Assembly (NCBI GenBank): GCA_903911805.1
Contig: CAIWET010000561.1
Span: 1 to 5,768, forward strand
Direction of reading: 5' to 3'
DNA from: an uncultured Ignavibacteria bacterium
GTDB taxonomy: Bacteria > Bacteroidota > Ignavibacteria > Kapaibacteriales > UBA2268
DNA length: 5,768 nucleotides
Shown: one piece after another, positions 5,554 to 5,768 of the stretch
How the letters are laid out: each line of letters starts with the position of its first letter
Position numbering within the stretch: position 1 is the stretch's first letter
Translations under genes and position numbers: made by a program
The notes under the pieces: model-generated
The model's input: the letters and a program-made list of their open reading frames with translations, nothing else
The model's database searches: none
Told to the model about the DNA's origin: nothing

Positions 5554-5695
5554 TAGAAATACCATTTCCACTTTTTATTTGCTCGATTCCATTTTCAAAC
5601 TTAGCTCTTATATATAAACTATGAATAATTTCATCATAACTTACGTTATTGGGCAAATTTGATACAGCATTTAATACTAATTCTTTATCAGACAT
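5546..5695 (-). CDS. Shortened antitoxin paralogue (49 residues)
   Basis: A 49-residue protein, MSDKELVLNAVSNLPNNV..., aligning without gaps to the antitoxin at 165-347. I count 17 identities in 49 positions, including LPN, the V-x-Y-x-x-II-x-x-LY core and KFE-x-G. AGGAG (5707-5703) sits 7 bases before the ATG, so the gene looks translated. It ends at ISNE, where the relative continues with about 11 more residues (EVENRLSKWLK). After the stop the frame does not encode that tail, so this is a loss or replacement of the C-terminus rather than a single nonsense change. The downstream gene starts inside its last codons (8-base overlap), the position a toxin gene normally takes, but that product is not RelE/ParE-like. 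It may be a decayed antitoxin or part of a reshuffled pair. It could be called a pseudogene, though the intact ribosome site argues it is still made. Confidence 0.7.
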   Translation of the reverse strand: MSDKELVLNAVSNLPNNVSYDEIIHSLYIRAKFENGIEQIKSGNGISNE

Positions 5696-5768
5696 ATCTT
5701 CTCTCCTAAATTACAAAATAATCAACGTTATAAGTATTTAAATATTTTTTAAAATAATTCTCCTTATA

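Overview
The window is AT-rich (clearly under 40% G+C by eye). It carries small dispersed palindromic repeats of a style I associate with Bacteroidota and Ignavibacteria-like genomes: GCTCCGCTAGGAGC units, and in-frame repeats coding for PLAPFEKGG. That lineage is an inference; no rRNA or other phylogenetic marker is present. The content is that of a defence or accessory island: a restriction-modification (RM) operon flanked by toxin-antitoxin-type genes.

Left edge, + strand (165-625): a compact two-gene toxin-antitoxin module, a 60-residue antitoxin overlapping a 96-residue RelE/ParE-family toxin by 13 bases. Next comes a 302-base gene-free stretch (626-927) with a cluster of palindromic repeat units and the terminator of the convergent operon.

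Centre, - strand (5120 down to 928): a tightly packed three-gene operon. The first gene (617 aa) encodes an N-terminal PD-(D/E)XK-like nuclease region joined to an N6-adenine methyltransferase core (DPATGTGTF, NPPY). The second (341 aa) encodes a DUF1016/YhcG-type PDDEXK protein. The third (439 aa) encodes the C-terminal, target-recognition-like part of a helicase-less type ISP / IIG-like enzyme. In the usual arrangement known to me, the first and third products are one polypeptide of about 1050 residues. Here the gene appears to be cut in the linker just after the methyltransferase core, and the DUF1016 gene sits in the cut with its own ribosome binding site. The result resembles type I hsdM - DUF1016 - hsdS loci: a catalytic subunit, an accessory nuclease and a separate specificity-like subunit. 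This is the most interesting feature of the window. The third gene also carries two dispersed palindromic repeats read in frame.

Right edge, - strand (5695 down to 5359): two small genes absent from a 60-residue-minimum gene list or easily mis-started. A 49-residue protein is a C-terminally shortened relative of the left-edge antitoxin. It overlaps by 8 bases a 64-residue protein whose N-terminus resembles HigA/Xre-type antitoxins but which shows no clear helix-turn-helix. A rho-independent terminator follows. The gap between this pair and the RM operon holds a 13-codon leader ORF whose stop codon overlaps the RM start codon.
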